DNA from: Bacteroidales bacterium
Lineage (GTDB): Bacteria > Bacteroidota > Bacteroidia > Bacteroidales > UBA7960
Direction: 5' to 3'
Length of the DNA stretch: 41,589 nucleotides
Assembly (NCBI GenBank): GCA_007129255.1
Contig: SKVW01000029.1
Span: 1 to 41,589 of the forward strand
Made by a program: the position numbers and the translations under genes. The notes beneath the pieces are model-generated. The model did no database searches. It was given only the letters and a program-made list of their open reading frames with translations, and was not told the DNA's origin. Shown piece after piece: positions 1-8,736 of this stretch (its first letter is position 1; every line of letters begins with the position of its first letter).

Positions 1-533
1 GCAAAGATGTAATTATCGATGGCCGTTACAGGACGGGCACCTCTTTTTGCAGCCAGTATTGCCAGAATGCCGGTGCCGCAACCCATATCAACAAGGGAAA
101 GACCTTTCAGAGGTGTTTCCAACAGCCACTCTGCCATCAGGGTGGTGGTTTCGTGGTGGCCCGTACCAAAAGACATTTTGGGTTCTATAACGATTTCCAT
201 TTCAACATCCTTGCGTGGCTGGTGAAAAGGAGCCCTTACATAACACTTTTTGCCGATAATAACCGGCTCAAAGTTGCTTTCCCACACCTGGTTCCAGTTT
301 TTACTGCCAATTTCGGCTGTGCTCCAGAAAATTTCGGGAACCGCTTCCACAGCCGGAAGCTTCAAAGCCTGGTCAAGATATTCTTCACGGTATTCACTGA
401 GTGTGATGTAGGCCTTAAAACCATCTTCCGTTTCTTCAAAGCTGTCAAACCCAATATCTGCCAGCTGAGAAATCAGAATATCTCTCCAGGGTTCGGGCGG
501 AACAACTTTACAGGTTAATTCGACATAATCCAT
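1..533 (-). CDS. prmA: Ribosomal protein L11 methyltransferase, partial
   Basis: This is the N-terminal 177 codons of PrmA, the SAM-dependent enzyme that trimethylates ribosomal protein L11 in the cytoplasm; the 3' end lies outside the window. The minus strand translates from an ATG at 533 as MDYVELTCKVVPPEPWRD and stays open to base 1. Two family hallmarks are visible: MSFGTGHHETT ahead of the SAM fold, and the glycine-rich SAM loop DMGCGTGILAILAAKRGA. Their spacing after an N-terminal domain of about 110 residues fits PrmA. It lies 47 bp downstream of tpiA on the same strand and may be co-transcribed with it. Identification is from motifs seen in the sequence; the function is known for the family. 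Confidence 0.93.
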   Translation of the reverse strand, partial: MDYVELTCKVVPPEPWRDILISQLADIGFDSFEETEDGFKAYITLSEYREEYLDQALKLPAVEAVPEIFWSTAEIGSKNWNQVWESNFEPVIIGKKCYVRAPFHQPRKDVEMEIVIEPKMSFGTGHHETTTLMAEWLLETPLKGLSLVDMGCGTGILAILAAKRGARPVTAIDNYIF

Positions 534-580
534 AGGTATGGCTTTCTTTTAATTTATGCAGACATGCGGCAACAATGTCC

Positions 581-1354
581 TTAAAAAGATTTAATGATCT
601 CAATAAAATCGTCGGCTTTTAGCGAAGCGCCGCCGATCAATCCTCCATCCACATCATCCTGGGAAAAAAGTGAAGCGGCATTTTTGGGGTTGCAACTTCC
701 CCCATAAAGAATGGTTGTTTTTTCCGCAAGATCGTCACCATATTTTTCTTTGATAAGCTTACGGATAAAAGCATGCATTTCCTGGGCCTGTTCAGGCGAA
801 GCGGTAACCCCGGTACCAATTGCCCAAACGGGTTCATAGGCAATCACCACGTTCTCAAAACCCGTTTCATCAAGCCAGAAAATCCCGTTTTCAATCTGTG
901 CGCGCACCACCTCAAAATGATTTTCCTTTTCCCTTTCAGGAAGCTTCTCCCCACAACAAAAAACCGGGATCAACTCATTTTCCAGTGCTGCTTTTACTTT
1001 TGCTACAAGCATTTGGTCATCTTCTCCAAAGTAAGCCCTGCGCTCCGAGTGCCCCACCAAAACGTGGGTTGCTCCGGTAGATTTAATCATGGGGGCAGAT
1101 ATTTCACCGGTATAGGCGCCTTTTGGTTCCGTATGGCAATTCTGGGCTCCTGAAAAAACCCCTTTTAGCCCTTCAGAAATTTTTGTCACCTGACTCAGAT
1201 GTATATAAGGAGGAAAAAACAACACTTCCGGCATGAGGTCCAGGTTTTTTACTCCCGCTTCATTCAGCCTTTTACAAATCTCTTCGGCCAGGGAAACCCC
1301 CTCAGAATAGGTTAAGTTCATCTTCCAGTTTCCGGCTACAATTTTCTTTCTCAT
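581..1354 (-). CDS. tpiA: Triosephosphate isomerase
   Basis: A 257-residue protein of normal length for TpiA, which interconverts dihydroxyacetone phosphate and glyceraldehyde 3-phosphate in glycolysis and gluconeogenesis. The substrate-binding GNWKMN motif (N9, K11), the catalytic histidine in VGHSERR (H102), the catalytic glutamate in AYEPVWAIGTG (E174, start of the mobile loop) and the C-terminal phosphate-binding YGGS and GGLIGGASL loops are all present, so it should be active. Start is the ATG at 1354; MRKKIVAGNWKMN is the usual TpiA N-terminus. The 122-bp stretch upstream has no gene and no exact TAnnTTTG box. Confidence 0.98.
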   Translation of the reverse strand: MRKKIVAGNWKMNLTYSEGVSLAEEICKRLNEAGVKNLDLMPEVLFFPPYIHLSQVTKISEGLKGVFSGAQNCHTEPKGAYTGEISAPMIKSTGATHVLVGHSERRAYFGEDDQMLVAKVKAALENELIPVFCCGEKLPEREKENHFEVVRAQIENGIFWLDETGFENVVIAYEPVWAIGTGVTASPEQAQEMHAFIRKLIKEKYGDDLAEKTTILYGGSCNPKNAASLFSQDDVDGGLIGGASLKADDFIEIIKSF

Positions 1355-1476
1355 ATCTTTGAAGGTTTAATGTTTCTTTTAAAAACTACCAAGTTACAAA
1401 CTTTTTTATAGAGTGATTAAGCATTTTTTATTAAAAGCAAGTTGGCCCGGCTAAATTGTAGTCCTTACATGCTTTT

Positions 1477-2553
1477 TTATTGCAGGCGCACGCGTGGATC
1501 AAGGTATCCATAAATAATATCCACGGCAATATTTAACAATACCAGTATAACGGAAATAAGCAAAACAGCACCCATAATAACGGGAAAATCATAATACTCG
1601 AGGGCTTCGACAATCACCACCCCGATGCCCTTCCAGTCAAATACATACTCCACGAAAACCGCACCGGCCATCAGGGAGGCAAACCATCCGGAAATTGCGG
1701 TAATAACAGGATTCAAAGCATTTTTCATGGCATGGCGGGTGATCACCCGGTACATGGAAAGTCCTTTTGCACGGGCAGTGCGAATATAATCCTGAGCCAT
1801 TACATTTCTGAGTGAACTGCGGGTAAGTTCGGTAACAATTGCCAGCGGCCTGATGCCTAAAGTAATGGCCGGAAGGATGAGGTTTTTCCAGCTGAGATAT
1901 TCTCCCCGACCAAAGTCATCCACTTCAAAAAGACTGCCGGTCATATTAAGCCCTGTAAAATCACCCAGCACATAAGCAAATAGCCATGCAATGATGATGG
2001 CGGCAAAAAATGAAGGAAGCGACATGCCAAATACCGAGAACACCAGGGCCCCTTTGCTGAAAAGAGAATTCCCTTTTAAAGCAGAAAAAACCCCCAGGAC
2101 AATCCCAATGATCATGGCAAACAAAATGGAAACAGAAGCCAGCAGTAAGGTATTGGGAAAAGCGGTGGCCAGTATTTCTGTAACCGGCCGGTTGCTTTGG
2201 TAGGATCTTCTCAGGTAAGGTTTCTTCATTACCAGGGATCTGCCTTTTACGGAAAACAAAACCGTTGCCGAATATTTTTCCCTGTCCAGAAAAAAAAGAC
2301 TTTCTTCCTTTTTGTTGTTATGGAGGGAAACAACCGAAAGATCGTTAAGGTAATTCAGGTACTGGATGTGTACCGGCCGGTCCAGGCCCAGCTCACGCTG
2401 TATGGCTTCAACCGACGTGATGTCGGCCCTCTGCCCAAGCATCATTCGTGCGGGATCGCCCGGAAGTACGTTGAAAAGGAAAAACACCACCGTAACCACT
2501 CCCAGAAAAACCCACAACCCATACCATAAACGTTTGGCAATAAACTTTATCAC
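1477..2553 (-). CDS. DppB-type peptide ABC transporter permease
   Basis: A 358-residue inner-membrane permease of the dipeptide/oligopeptide/nickel ABC family. Residues 10-30 form the first membrane helix, followed by the family PGDPAR motif at 31-36. The remaining helices lie between about 133 and 345, and the cytoplasmic ATPase-docking loop is at about 242-281 (DYIRTARAKGL at 255-265). Between the first helix and the permease core, residues 80-118 form a charged insert where DppB proteins usually carry a short GDLG.S segment. No DppC partner, ATPase or binding protein lies within the window, so the substrate cannot be inferred. It is separated from tpiA by 122 bp and from the DUF1599 gene by 28 bp. 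Confidence 0.9.
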   Translation of the reverse strand: MIKFIAKRLWYGLWVFLGVVTVVFFLFNVLPGDPARMMLGQRADITSVEAIQRELGLDRPVHIQYLNYLNDLSVVSLHNNKKEESLFFLDREKYSATVLFSVKGRSLVMKKPYLRRSYQSNRPVTEILATAFPNTLLLASVSILFAMIIGIVLGVFSALKGNSLFSKGALVFSVFGMSLPSFFAAIIIAWLFAYVLGDFTGLNMTGSLFEVDDFGRGEYLSWKNLILPAITLGIRPLAIVTELTRSSLRNVMAQDYIRTARAKGLSMYRVITRHAMKNALNPVITAISGWFASLMAGAVFVEYVFDWKGIGVVIVEALEYYDFPVIMGAVLLISVILVLLNIAVDIIYGYLDPRVRLQ

Positions 2554-2581
2554 GGTTTCCTAATGGTTTTTTGTTACCCGG

Positions 2582-3136
2582 TTATTTGTTTTCAATTTCC
2601 AGTTTGATCAGCGCAAAAACAGCATAATTGATAATATCATAATAATTGGCATCAATACCCTCCGAAACAAAAGTTTTTCCCTGGTTATCCTCAATTTGTT
2701 TAATGCGCAAAAGCTTCATCAGGATAATATCGGTCAGGGAAGATACCCGCATTTCGCGCCAAGCCTCGGAATAATCATGGTTTTTGTCGTGCATTAAAGA
2801 ACGGGCCTTTTCAAAATAAAAGTCGTATTTTTCGGAAGCAGCCATTCTGTCCATATCTGGATGCTCGCTTGGTCCCATTTCCAATTGCACCAGCCCCATC
2901 ACGGAATAATTGACGATCCCTATAAATTCTGGGGTGATCCCTTCAAGGATTTTTTGTGTACCTTTGTTTTGCAGGGACCGGATACGCTGCGCTTTAATGT
3001 AGATCTGGTCGGTAAGCGAGGAAGGACGCAAAATCCTCCAGGCGCTGCCATAATCCTGCATCTTTTTCAGGAAAACATCCTGACAGATTTTTTTAACCTG
3101 GTCGTATTGTTTATCAGTGGCAGAGGATGCGTGCAT
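2582..3136 (-). CDS. DUF1599 family protein with internal duplication
   Basis: A 184-residue protein made of two related copies of one roughly 60-residue unit. Copy one is about residues 28-86 (DYGSAWRILRPSSLTD...GIVNYSVMGLVQLE) and copy two about 121-180 (DYSEAWREMRVSSLTD...IINYAVFALIKLE). This is the DUF1599 family common in Bacteroidota; from memory Pfam has linked the domain to nucleotide modification, but its function in this setting is unproven. It is divergent from folP with only 41 bp between start codons, so the two probably share a control region. No signal peptide or membrane helix is visible, so it should be cytoplasmic. Confidence 0.85.
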   Translation of the reverse strand: MHASSATDKQYDQVKKICQDVFLKKMQDYGSAWRILRPSSLTDQIYIKAQRIRSLQNKGTQKILEGITPEFIGIVNYSVMGLVQLEMGPSEHPDMDRMAASEKYDFYFEKARSLMHDKNHDYSEAWREMRVSSLTDIILMKLLRIKQIEDNQGKTFVSEGIDANYYDIINYAVFALIKLEIENK

Positions 3137-3177
3137 TGATTGTCAATAGTTAAAATGAATTACTAGAAAAAAATCGC

Positions 3178-4047
3178 ATGGCGAAAGATACATTTTTTTG
3201 CCCAAAAAAGACCCTTTGTTGCCGTGGCAAAATTATAAATTTATCTGCACCCCTTGTCATGGGGATTTTGAATATTACCCCCGATTCATTTTTCGATGGA
3301 GGCAAATACGGGGTCATCCCCGATATCCTTTCCCGTGCGGAACAAATGTTAAAAGAGGGTGCGGGAATCATAGATTTAGGGGCAGCTTCCACCCGTCCCG
3401 GAGCCAAACTGATCCATCCGGAAGAAGAAATAAAACGGTTGCTTCCCGGCCTGAAAGCCCTCACAGAAGAATTTCCCGAAGCGCTCTTTTCCGTGGATAC
3501 TTACAATGCGAAAACTGCCGAGGCCGCTGTTGACCGCGGCGCCCATATGATCAACGACATATCTGCCGGGGCTTTTGATAAAAACATGTTTGCCACCATC
3601 GCACGATTGCAGGTTCCATACATCATCATGCATATAAAAGGAACCCCGGATACCATGCAAAAAAATCCCCAATATGATGATCTGATCAGGGAAGTGGTCC
3701 GCTATTTTGCCGACCGCATCCACGATCTGAACAGGTTAGGCGTCCACGATATCATCATTGATCCCGGGTTTGGATTTGGAAAAACCCTGGAACACAATTA
3801 TGAATTGCTCAACAACCTTGATTTTTTCAAAATATTTGATGTGCCTGTTCTTGCAGGGGTTTCCAGGAAATCACTGGTCAACAAAGTCCTCGGTATTGGT
3901 GCTGCTGATGCCCTGAACGGCACCACTGTGGTCAACACCATGGCCCTGCTTCGCGGAGCGGACATATTGAGGGTTCACGATGTAAAAGAAGCGGTGGAAG
4001 CAATAAAAATAACCCAAATGGTTCGTCGGCAAAATCAATTGGATTAA
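3178..4047 (+). CDS. folP: Dihydropteroate synthase
   Basis: A 289-residue enzyme that joins p-aminobenzoate to 6-hydroxymethyl-dihydropterin diphosphate in folate synthesis; it is the sulfonamide target. The pterin/PABA signatures are intact: MGILNITPDSFFDGG (about residues 28-42), DLGAASTRPGA, MINDISAG, the IDPGFGFGKT diphosphate loop, and the C-terminal GVSRKS motif. It heads a plus-strand group with cdaA (27 bp downstream) and a BadF-type kinase. A folP-cdaA neighbourhood is common in Bacteroidota. The ATG at 3178 leaves a 25-residue N-terminal extension before the first barrel strand, which is acceptable for the family. Confidence 0.97.
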   Translation: MAKDTFFCPKKTLCCRGKIINLSAPLVMGILNITPDSFFDGGKYGVIPDILSRAEQMLKEGAGIIDLGAASTRPGAKLIHPEEEIKRLLPGLKALTEEFPEALFSVDTYNAKTAEAAVDRGAHMINDISAGAFDKNMFATIARLQVPYIIMHIKGTPDTMQKNPQYDDLIREVVRYFADRIHDLNRLGVHDIIIDPGFGFGKTLEHNYELLNNLDFFKIFDVPVLAGVSRKSLVNKVLGIGAADALNGTTVVNTMALLRGADILRVHDVKEAVEAIKITQMVRRQNQLD

Positions 4048-4074
4048 TTTTGCCCGAGAAAACTTGAAAGATTT

Positions 4075-4908
4075 ATGTTACCGTTTATGGTTCCCGCATT
4101 TCTGCAAATAAGGTTTTTGGACATCATCGACATTTTGCTCGTGGCGGTTTTGCTCTACCAGCTATTCATGCTGATACGCGGAACCGGGGCCCTCAACATT
4201 TTTCTTGGCATCCTTTCCATCTATTTGCTCTGGTGGCTGGTACGCATGTTTGAAATGGAATTGCTTACGGCCATTCTGGGGCAATTTATCAGCGTGGGAG
4301 TGCTTGCACTCATCATTGTTTTTCAGCCTGAGATCCGTAAGTTCTTATTGCTTATCGGTACCCGGAGTTTGCTGACCAAAGGATCCAAAGGGATTTTTAA
4401 AAAGCTTTGGACTTTTGGAGAAGAAACAAAGCTGAACGTTTCGCCCATTGTCAATGCCTGCGAAAATTTATCCCTGAGTAAAACGGGTGCACTTTTGGTA
4501 TTTACCAACCGAAATGAACTGGAATTTTTCCTGGAAACCGGGGAAATGCTTGATGCAAAGATTTCCCAGCAATTGCTGGAAAGCATTTTTTACAAAAACA
4601 GCCCCCTTCATGATGGGGCGGTGATCATCACCGGCAACCGGATCAAGGCGGCCCGTTGTGTATTGCCCGTATCAGAGAATCCAAGATTCCCGCAGACCCT
4701 CGGCCTTCGTCACCGGGCGGCTCTGGGTATTACCGAACAAAGTGATGCGGTGGCCATAGTGGTCAGTGAGCAAACCGGTCGTATTGCCTGGTTTAAGAGC
4801 GGTCAGATCCGCCGCAACATTAAGCCTTTGCAGCTTAAAGAATTGCTGGCCAAAGAATTGCTGGTTCGCTCAGAAGAAACTTCCTCAACTGAACAAAAAG
4901 AAGCATAA
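4075..4908 (+). CDS. cdaA: Diadenylate cyclase CdaA (c-di-AMP synthase)
   Basis: A 277-residue membrane-anchored DAC-domain enzyme that condenses two ATP into the second messenger c-di-AMP. Three hydrophobic helices occupy roughly residues 15-36, 40-60 and 65-83, followed by the cytoplasmic cyclase domain. The catalytic DGA motif is at 180-182 (in SPLHDGAVI) and the ATP-binding RHR motif at 212-214 (LRHRAALGI). Both are intact, so activity is expected. It sits between folP and the kinase gene, whose ATG begins one base after the cdaA stop, suggesting tight translational linkage. In Firmicutes a YbbR protein (CdaR) partners CdaA; here the YbbR gene is about 17 kb away, at 21256-22299. Confidence 0.95.
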   Translation: MLPFMVPAFLQIRFLDIIDILLVAVLLYQLFMLIRGTGALNIFLGILSIYLLWWLVRMFEMELLTAILGQFISVGVLALIIVFQPEIRKFLLLIGTRSLLTKGSKGIFKKLWTFGEETKLNVSPIVNACENLSLSKTGALLVFTNRNELEFFLETGEMLDAKISQQLLESIFYKNSPLHDGAVIITGNRIKAARCVLPVSENPRFPQTLGLRHRAALGITEQSDAVAIVVSEQTGRIAWFKSGQIRRNIKPLQLKELLAKELLVRSEETSSTEQKEA

Positions 4909-4909
4909 A

Positions 4910-5752
4910 ATGATATTGTTGGCAGATAGCGGCAGTACCAAAACTGATTGGTGGCTTACGGAAAACGGAAAGGTGGTCCGGGAGATCAAAACGGTGGGTT
5001 TTAACCCCTACTATGTCACTTCCGAAAAAATGGCCGAAGTGCTGAAAAAAGATTTTTTTGGTAAGCTGGATCCCCAAAAAACTGAGAAAGTTTATTTCTA
5101 TGGAGCGGGTTGCTCCTCCCCTTCCAAAAAGGCCGTGATTGAAAAAGGCCTGAGAATGATCTTCGGTGAAGCCCATATTGAAGCTGATCATGATATGCTG
5201 GCAGCAGCCCGTGCCTTATTTGGCAACAATAAAGGCATTGCCTGCATTCTTGGTACTGGGTCCAACTCCTGCCTCTATGATGGGAAAGATATTGCCGAAA
5301 GTCTTTTCTCCCTGGGTTACATGTTTGGTGATGAAGGCAGCGGAGCCCACCTGGGTAAAACCTATATTGCAAAACATTTAAAAAACCGGATACCCGAAGA
5401 AATTAAAGAAGCTTTTGATGAGCATTACGGACTTTCTCATGAGGAGATCCTCACCACCCTCTACCAACAGCCAAACCCCAACCGCTTCCTGGCATCATTT
5501 ACCAGGTTTTTAAAAAAACAACTGGATCATACTTTTGTATTTCAACTGGTTGAAAATTGCTTTGACGAATTCTTTGAGGAGCAGGTGAGCAAGTTTACCG
5601 GTTACCAGTCTCTTCCATTTGGATGCATTGGTTCAATAGGTTTTCATTTTAAAAAGGTGCTGTTGTTGTCGGCAAAAAAATATGGGGTAAAACCCGAAAC
5701 TTTCCAGATCTCACCCATGCAAGGCCTGCTGGAATTTCATTGCATGAAATAA
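4910..5752 (+). CDS. BadF/BcrA-type ATPase, probable N-acetylglucosamine kinase
   Basis: A 280-residue member of the actin-like (ASKHA) ATPase superfamily, in the branch that includes N-acetylglucosamine and N-acetylmuramate kinases. The phosphate-1 loop ADSGSTKTDWW is at the N-terminus, and the second phosphate/adenosine segment reads ACILGTGSNSCLYDG, then GYMFGDEGSGAHLG. The start chosen is the ATG at 4910, which puts the phosphate loop immediately at the N-terminus; the frame is open further upstream, but that would overlap cdaA by about 140 bp and add non-family residues. The gene begins one base after cdaA. A role in amino-sugar salvage or cell-wall recycling is inferred from the family; the substrate is not visible. 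Confidence 0.85.
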   Translation: MILLADSGSTKTDWWLTENGKVVREIKTVGFNPYYVTSEKMAEVLKKDFFGKLDPQKTEKVYFYGAGCSSPSKKAVIEKGLRMIFGEAHIEADHDMLAAARALFGNNKGIACILGTGSNSCLYDGKDIAESLFSLGYMFGDEGSGAHLGKTYIAKHLKNRIPEEIKEAFDEHYGLSHEEILTTLYQQPNPNRFLASFTRFLKKQLDHTFVFQLVENCFDEFFEEQVSKFTGYQSLPFGCIGSIGFHFKKVLLLSAKKYGVKPETFQISPMQGLLEFHCMK

Positions 5753-5772
5753 TTCTTGATTTTCAGGGAGGG

Positions 5773-6681
5773 TTAAGACTTTTGCCGGATAAAACCCATT
5801 ATATCCTGCTGTTGGTCAGGATGGAACCATCGGGCATCTTCATAACGTTTAAACCATGTGAGTTGTCGCTTGGCATAACGGCGGGAATTGGTTTTAATTT
5901 TTTCCAGTGCATATTTCAAGTCGTGACAACCTGACATCCAGGAAAAAAGCTCCTTGTAACCCACAGTATTCAATGCATTGAGATGGCGGTACTTAAAAAA
6001 CCCGATGGCTTCTTCAATAAGCCCCTGTTTTACCATAAGGTCCACCCGCCGGTTGATCCTGTCAAAAAGTTCATCCCGATCGCGGTTGATAATGATGCGT
6101 TTGATCCGAAACGGGCGTTCTTTATACTGTTGTTTTCTAAGTTCTGAAAAAGGGATCCCTGTGCTCAGAAACACCTCGATGCCCCGCTTAATGCGGTTGG
6201 GGTTGCCAAGGTCAACCTGCCGGTAATAAACAGGGTCTATTTGTTTTATCCATTGCCTGATCCCTTCAATGCCTTCTTTGGTATAAACCTGTTTTATGCG
6301 TTGCCTTACCTCAGGTTCTGCATCCGGTAGGTGGTCAATGCCATGACATAGGGTATCAATATACAAGCCGGAACCTCCTGTTAAGACGACATAATCCGTT
6401 TTCTGAAAAATTCCTTCCAGGACTTTTAAGGCCTTTTGTTCAAACAGGGAAACATTGTAATAATCAAAGATAGATAGGTGCCCTACAAAATGGTGTTTCA
6501 CTTTTTGCAAATGAGAAATATCAGGGGCTGCCGTGCCGATCTTCAGTTCCTTGTAAAACTGCCTGGCATCTGCGGAAATGATCTCGGAATTAAGTTTATA
6601 GGCTATATTAACGCTCAGGTCTGTTTTTCCAACAGCAGTGGGGCCTGTAAGCACAATAAGGGTTTTATCTTTAAAAGTCAT
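5773..6681 (-). CDS. miaA: tRNA dimethylallyltransferase
   Basis: A 302-residue MiaA, which transfers a dimethylallyl group to A37 of tRNAs that read codons starting with U. The P-loop GPTAVGKTD lies at residues 13-21. The family motifs SADARQFYKELKIGTA and VLTGGSGLYIDTL follow, and the C-terminal TVGYKEL and RRYAKRQLTWF motifs complete the enzyme. I place the start at the ATG at 6681 (MTFKDKTLIVLTGPTAVGKT), because the longer open frame to 6753 adds residues encoded inside the upstream gene. With this start it overlaps the pRiA4b-like gene by 11 bp, indicating an operon. It converges on the kinase gene with a 20-bp gap and no evident terminator. Confidence 0.96.
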   Translation of the reverse strand: MTFKDKTLIVLTGPTAVGKTDLSVNIAYKLNSEIISADARQFYKELKIGTAAPDISHLQKVKHHFVGHLSIFDYYNVSLFEQKALKVLEGIFQKTDYVVLTGGSGLYIDTLCHGIDHLPDAEPEVRQRIKQVYTKEGIEGIRQWIKQIDPVYYRQVDLGNPNRIKRGIEVFLSTGIPFSELRKQQYKERPFRIKRIIINRDRDELFDRINRRVDLMVKQGLIEEAIGFFKYRHLNALNTVGYKELFSWMSGCHDLKYALEKIKTNSRRYAKRQLTWFKRYEDARWFHPDQQQDIMGFIRQKS

Positions 6682-7252
6682 CCTCATCAGGTCCCTGGGT
6701 GAAATCCTCCTCACTGTTCCCGAAATCCTCTCTACCATCAAGTTTTTCCACATCTTCCGGATCTATTTCATCTTCATCAAAACCCAAATCCATGCCTTTT
6801 TCCACCCCGGGAATTTGCTGAGGGGTTGCTTTTAGCTCCCTGGGGGTGAGTCCCCGCACCTTTGAAAAACGGGGATAAGAAATCCCATCCTGGGCTTTGG
6901 CTATTTTAAGCAATTCAATATAAAACGTCCAGTAATTAAGGTAATCATAAACATAAAGCAACTTTTGATGGGGGTCATCAATGGCATCGCTTAAAAGGGT
7001 ATCCTGCATGATCAAAACCGGATCGCTTCCGTCTTCATTGGGTTCGGGATCCATGTTAAGAACCGATATTTCCTTTTTTTTCCGGTACTGATGGTCGCAG
7101 ATGAAAAAAGAGGAAAGCATACCGGGATCAATCTCAAGGTTTTTGGTGAGGGCCTGATGAAAATCTTCAAAACTCTGATCCGCCATTATTTCCAATTCCC
7201 TGAAAAATTCATCCTGATCTTCAAAGGTTATTCTGAAACGGTAGATGTGCAT
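6671..7252 (-). CDS. pRiA4b ORF-3-like domain protein
   Basis: A 193-residue protein whose N-terminal 130 or so residues match the pRiA4b ORF-3-like fold: MHIYRFRITFEDQDEFFREL at the start and LLYVYDYLNYWTFYIELL later, where the family usually has YVYDFGD. The C-terminal 50 residues are strongly acidic and low in complexity (FDEDEIDPEDVEKLDG, then a D/E-rich end). The family was named after a plasmid gene, but chromosomal copies next to miaA occur in Bacteroidota, so nothing here indicates mobility. The function is unknown. The 3' end overlaps miaA by 11 bp; a TAnnTTTG box sits 53 nt upstream of the start. Confidence 0.8.
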   Translation of the reverse strand: MHIYRFRITFEDQDEFFRELEIMADQSFEDFHQALTKNLEIDPGMLSSFFICDHQYRKKKEISVLNMDPEPNEDGSDPVLIMQDTLLSDAIDDPHQKLLYVYDYLNYWTFYIELLKIAKAQDGISYPRFSKVRGLTPRELKATPQQIPGVEKGMDLGFDEDEIDPEDVEKLDGREDFGNSEEDFTQGPDEDDF

Positions 7253-7305
7253 TTAAAAACCTGTTTTTTTGGGTTTCAACAATCTATTAGCTGAAAATGC
7301 CATAA

Positions 7306-7313
7306 CAAATTTA
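7306..7313 (-). promoter_or_regulatory. Predicted -7 box TAAATTTG for the pRiA4b-like gene and miaA
   Basis: Exact TAnnTTTG match on the minus strand, 53 nt before the ATG at 7252, in the 65-bp gap after cca. Confidence 0.4.
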
Positions 7314-7317
7314 ACCA

Positions 7318-8736
7318 TTAATTTTTTGAATCTACAGGGGTCAGGCCGAGTTTTTTCCCTTCATCCAGCATCAGACGGTAAGCCTCTTCCCGCTGGTTGG
7401 GAATCTCACCATCCAGGATGGCTTCCCTTATGGCCGCCTTAATTAAACCTACCTCTTTGGACGGTTTCAGGTTAAAAGCCTGCATGATATCGTCGCCGGT
7501 AACGGGAGGTTGCCAGTTGCGCAGATGATCTTTTTCTTCAATTTCGCGTAATTTTTTTCTGACCAGTTCAAAGTTCTCCAGGTACCTTTTTACTTTTTCG
7601 GGGTTACCTGAAGTAATATCGGCTTCACATAGCAACATCAGGTCATCAATGTCATCACCGGCTTCAAACAGCAACCTTCTGACGGCCGAGTCGGTAACCA
7701 CATTGGTACTTAGCACAATGGGGCGCAAATGAAGCAATACCAGCTTCTGGACATATTTCATCTTTTCATTCATGGGAAGTTTGAGGCGGCGAAAGATGCG
7801 GGGCACCATTTTTTTTCCCAGAAATTCATGGCCATGAAAGGTCCAGCCCACATCGGGGTTGAATTTTTTTGTGGCCGGTTTGGCAATGTCATGAAGTAAA
7901 GCAGCCCATCTTAACCAAAGGTCATCTGTTCTTTCGGCGAGGTTGTCCAGCACCTGTAACGTATGAAAGAAATTATCCTTATGGGCTTTGCCATCCACCA
8001 CTTCCACTCCGTGAAGCTGATCCAGTTCAGGAAAGAATTCTTTGAGCAGACCTGAGGCACGCAGCATTTTGAGGCCTTTGCCCGGAACCGGTGCCAGGAG
8101 AATTTTATTGAACTCATCCATAATCCTCTCCATCGAAACAATACCGATGCGATATGCATTGCGTTTAATGGCTTCAAAAGAACCGCAATCGATCTTAAAA
8201 TCCAGCTGGGAGGCAAATCTTATAGCCCTCATCATACGCAAAGGATCATCAGAATAGGTTTCATCAGGATCAAGCGGGGTACGGATGATTTTATTCTTCA
8301 GATCTTCCAACCCGGAAAAGGGATCAATGAGCTCCCCGAAATTTTCAGGATTCAGGCTGATGGCCATGGCATTAATGGTAAAATCCCGCCTTTTCATATC
8401 TTCTTCAAGGGAAGCATCTTCAACAATAGGTTTGCGGGATTCGTAACGATAAGATTCCTTCCGGGCACCAACAAACTCTACTTCCCATTCATTCCAGCGC
8501 AGCATGGCCGTACCGAAGTTTTTGAATACTTTCAACTTTTCTTTTTTCCCTAACTTTTCGGCTACCCTTCCCGCCAGTTCCACGCCACTTCCAACCACAA
8601 CTATATCTATGTCCTTTGAATCGCGCCCAAGGTGGATATCACGCACCCATCCGCCTATCACATAAACGGGACAACCCATTTGTGCAGCAGCTTCAGAGAC
8701 AAGCTTAAAAAGCCGGTTGGAGAGAAATTTCTTCAA
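7318..8736 (-). CDS. cca: CCA-adding tRNA nucleotidyltransferase with HD domain
   Basis: A 472-residue class II nucleotidyltransferase with an HD phosphohydrolase domain; this type adds or repairs the 3' CCA end of tRNAs. The nucleotidyltransferase head has GGWVRD at about 28-33, the catalytic DID at 42-44, and [10 protein letters not shown] at 116-125. The neck helix region includes [15 protein letters not shown]. The HD domain is visible as LLHDIAKP (HD at 282-283). Automatic annotation could also call such a protein poly(A) polymerase, but the HD architecture and the tRNA-maturation neighbours favour CCA addition. A TAATTTTG box lies 39 nt upstream of the ATG. Confidence 0.93.
   Translation of the reverse strand: MKKFLSNRLFKLVSEAAAQMGCPVYVIGGWVRDIHLGRDSKDIDIVVVGSGVELAGRVAEKLGKKEKLKVFKNFGTAMLRWNEWEVEFVGARKESYRYESRKPIVEDASLEEDMKRRDFTINAMAISLNPENFGELIDPFSGLEDLKNKIIRTPLDPDETYSDDPLRMMRAIRFASQLDFKIDCGSFEAIKRNAYRIGIVSMERIMDEFNKILLAPVPGKGLKMLRASGLLKEFFPELDQLHGVEVVDGKAHKDNFFHTLQVLDNLAERTDDLWLRWAALLHDIAKPATKKFNPDVGWTFHGHEFLGKKMVPRIFRRLKLPMNEKMKYVQKLVLLHLRPIVLSTNVVTDSAVRRLLFEAGDDIDDLMLLCEADITSGNPEKVKRYLENFELVRKKLREIEEKDHLRNWQPPVTGDDIMQAFNLKPSKEVGLIKAAIREAILDGEIPNQREEAYRLMLDEGKKLGLTPVDSKN

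Noticed and set aside
6682-6753. An N-terminal extension of miaA to 6753
   Set aside because: The extra residues fall inside the upstream gene and precede the normal MiaA P-loop N-terminus; the ATG at 6681 fits the family.
6671-7252. Mobile-element origin for the pRiA4b ORF-3-like gene
   Set aside because: No terminal repeats, transposase or composition shift; it overlaps miaA in a housekeeping context.
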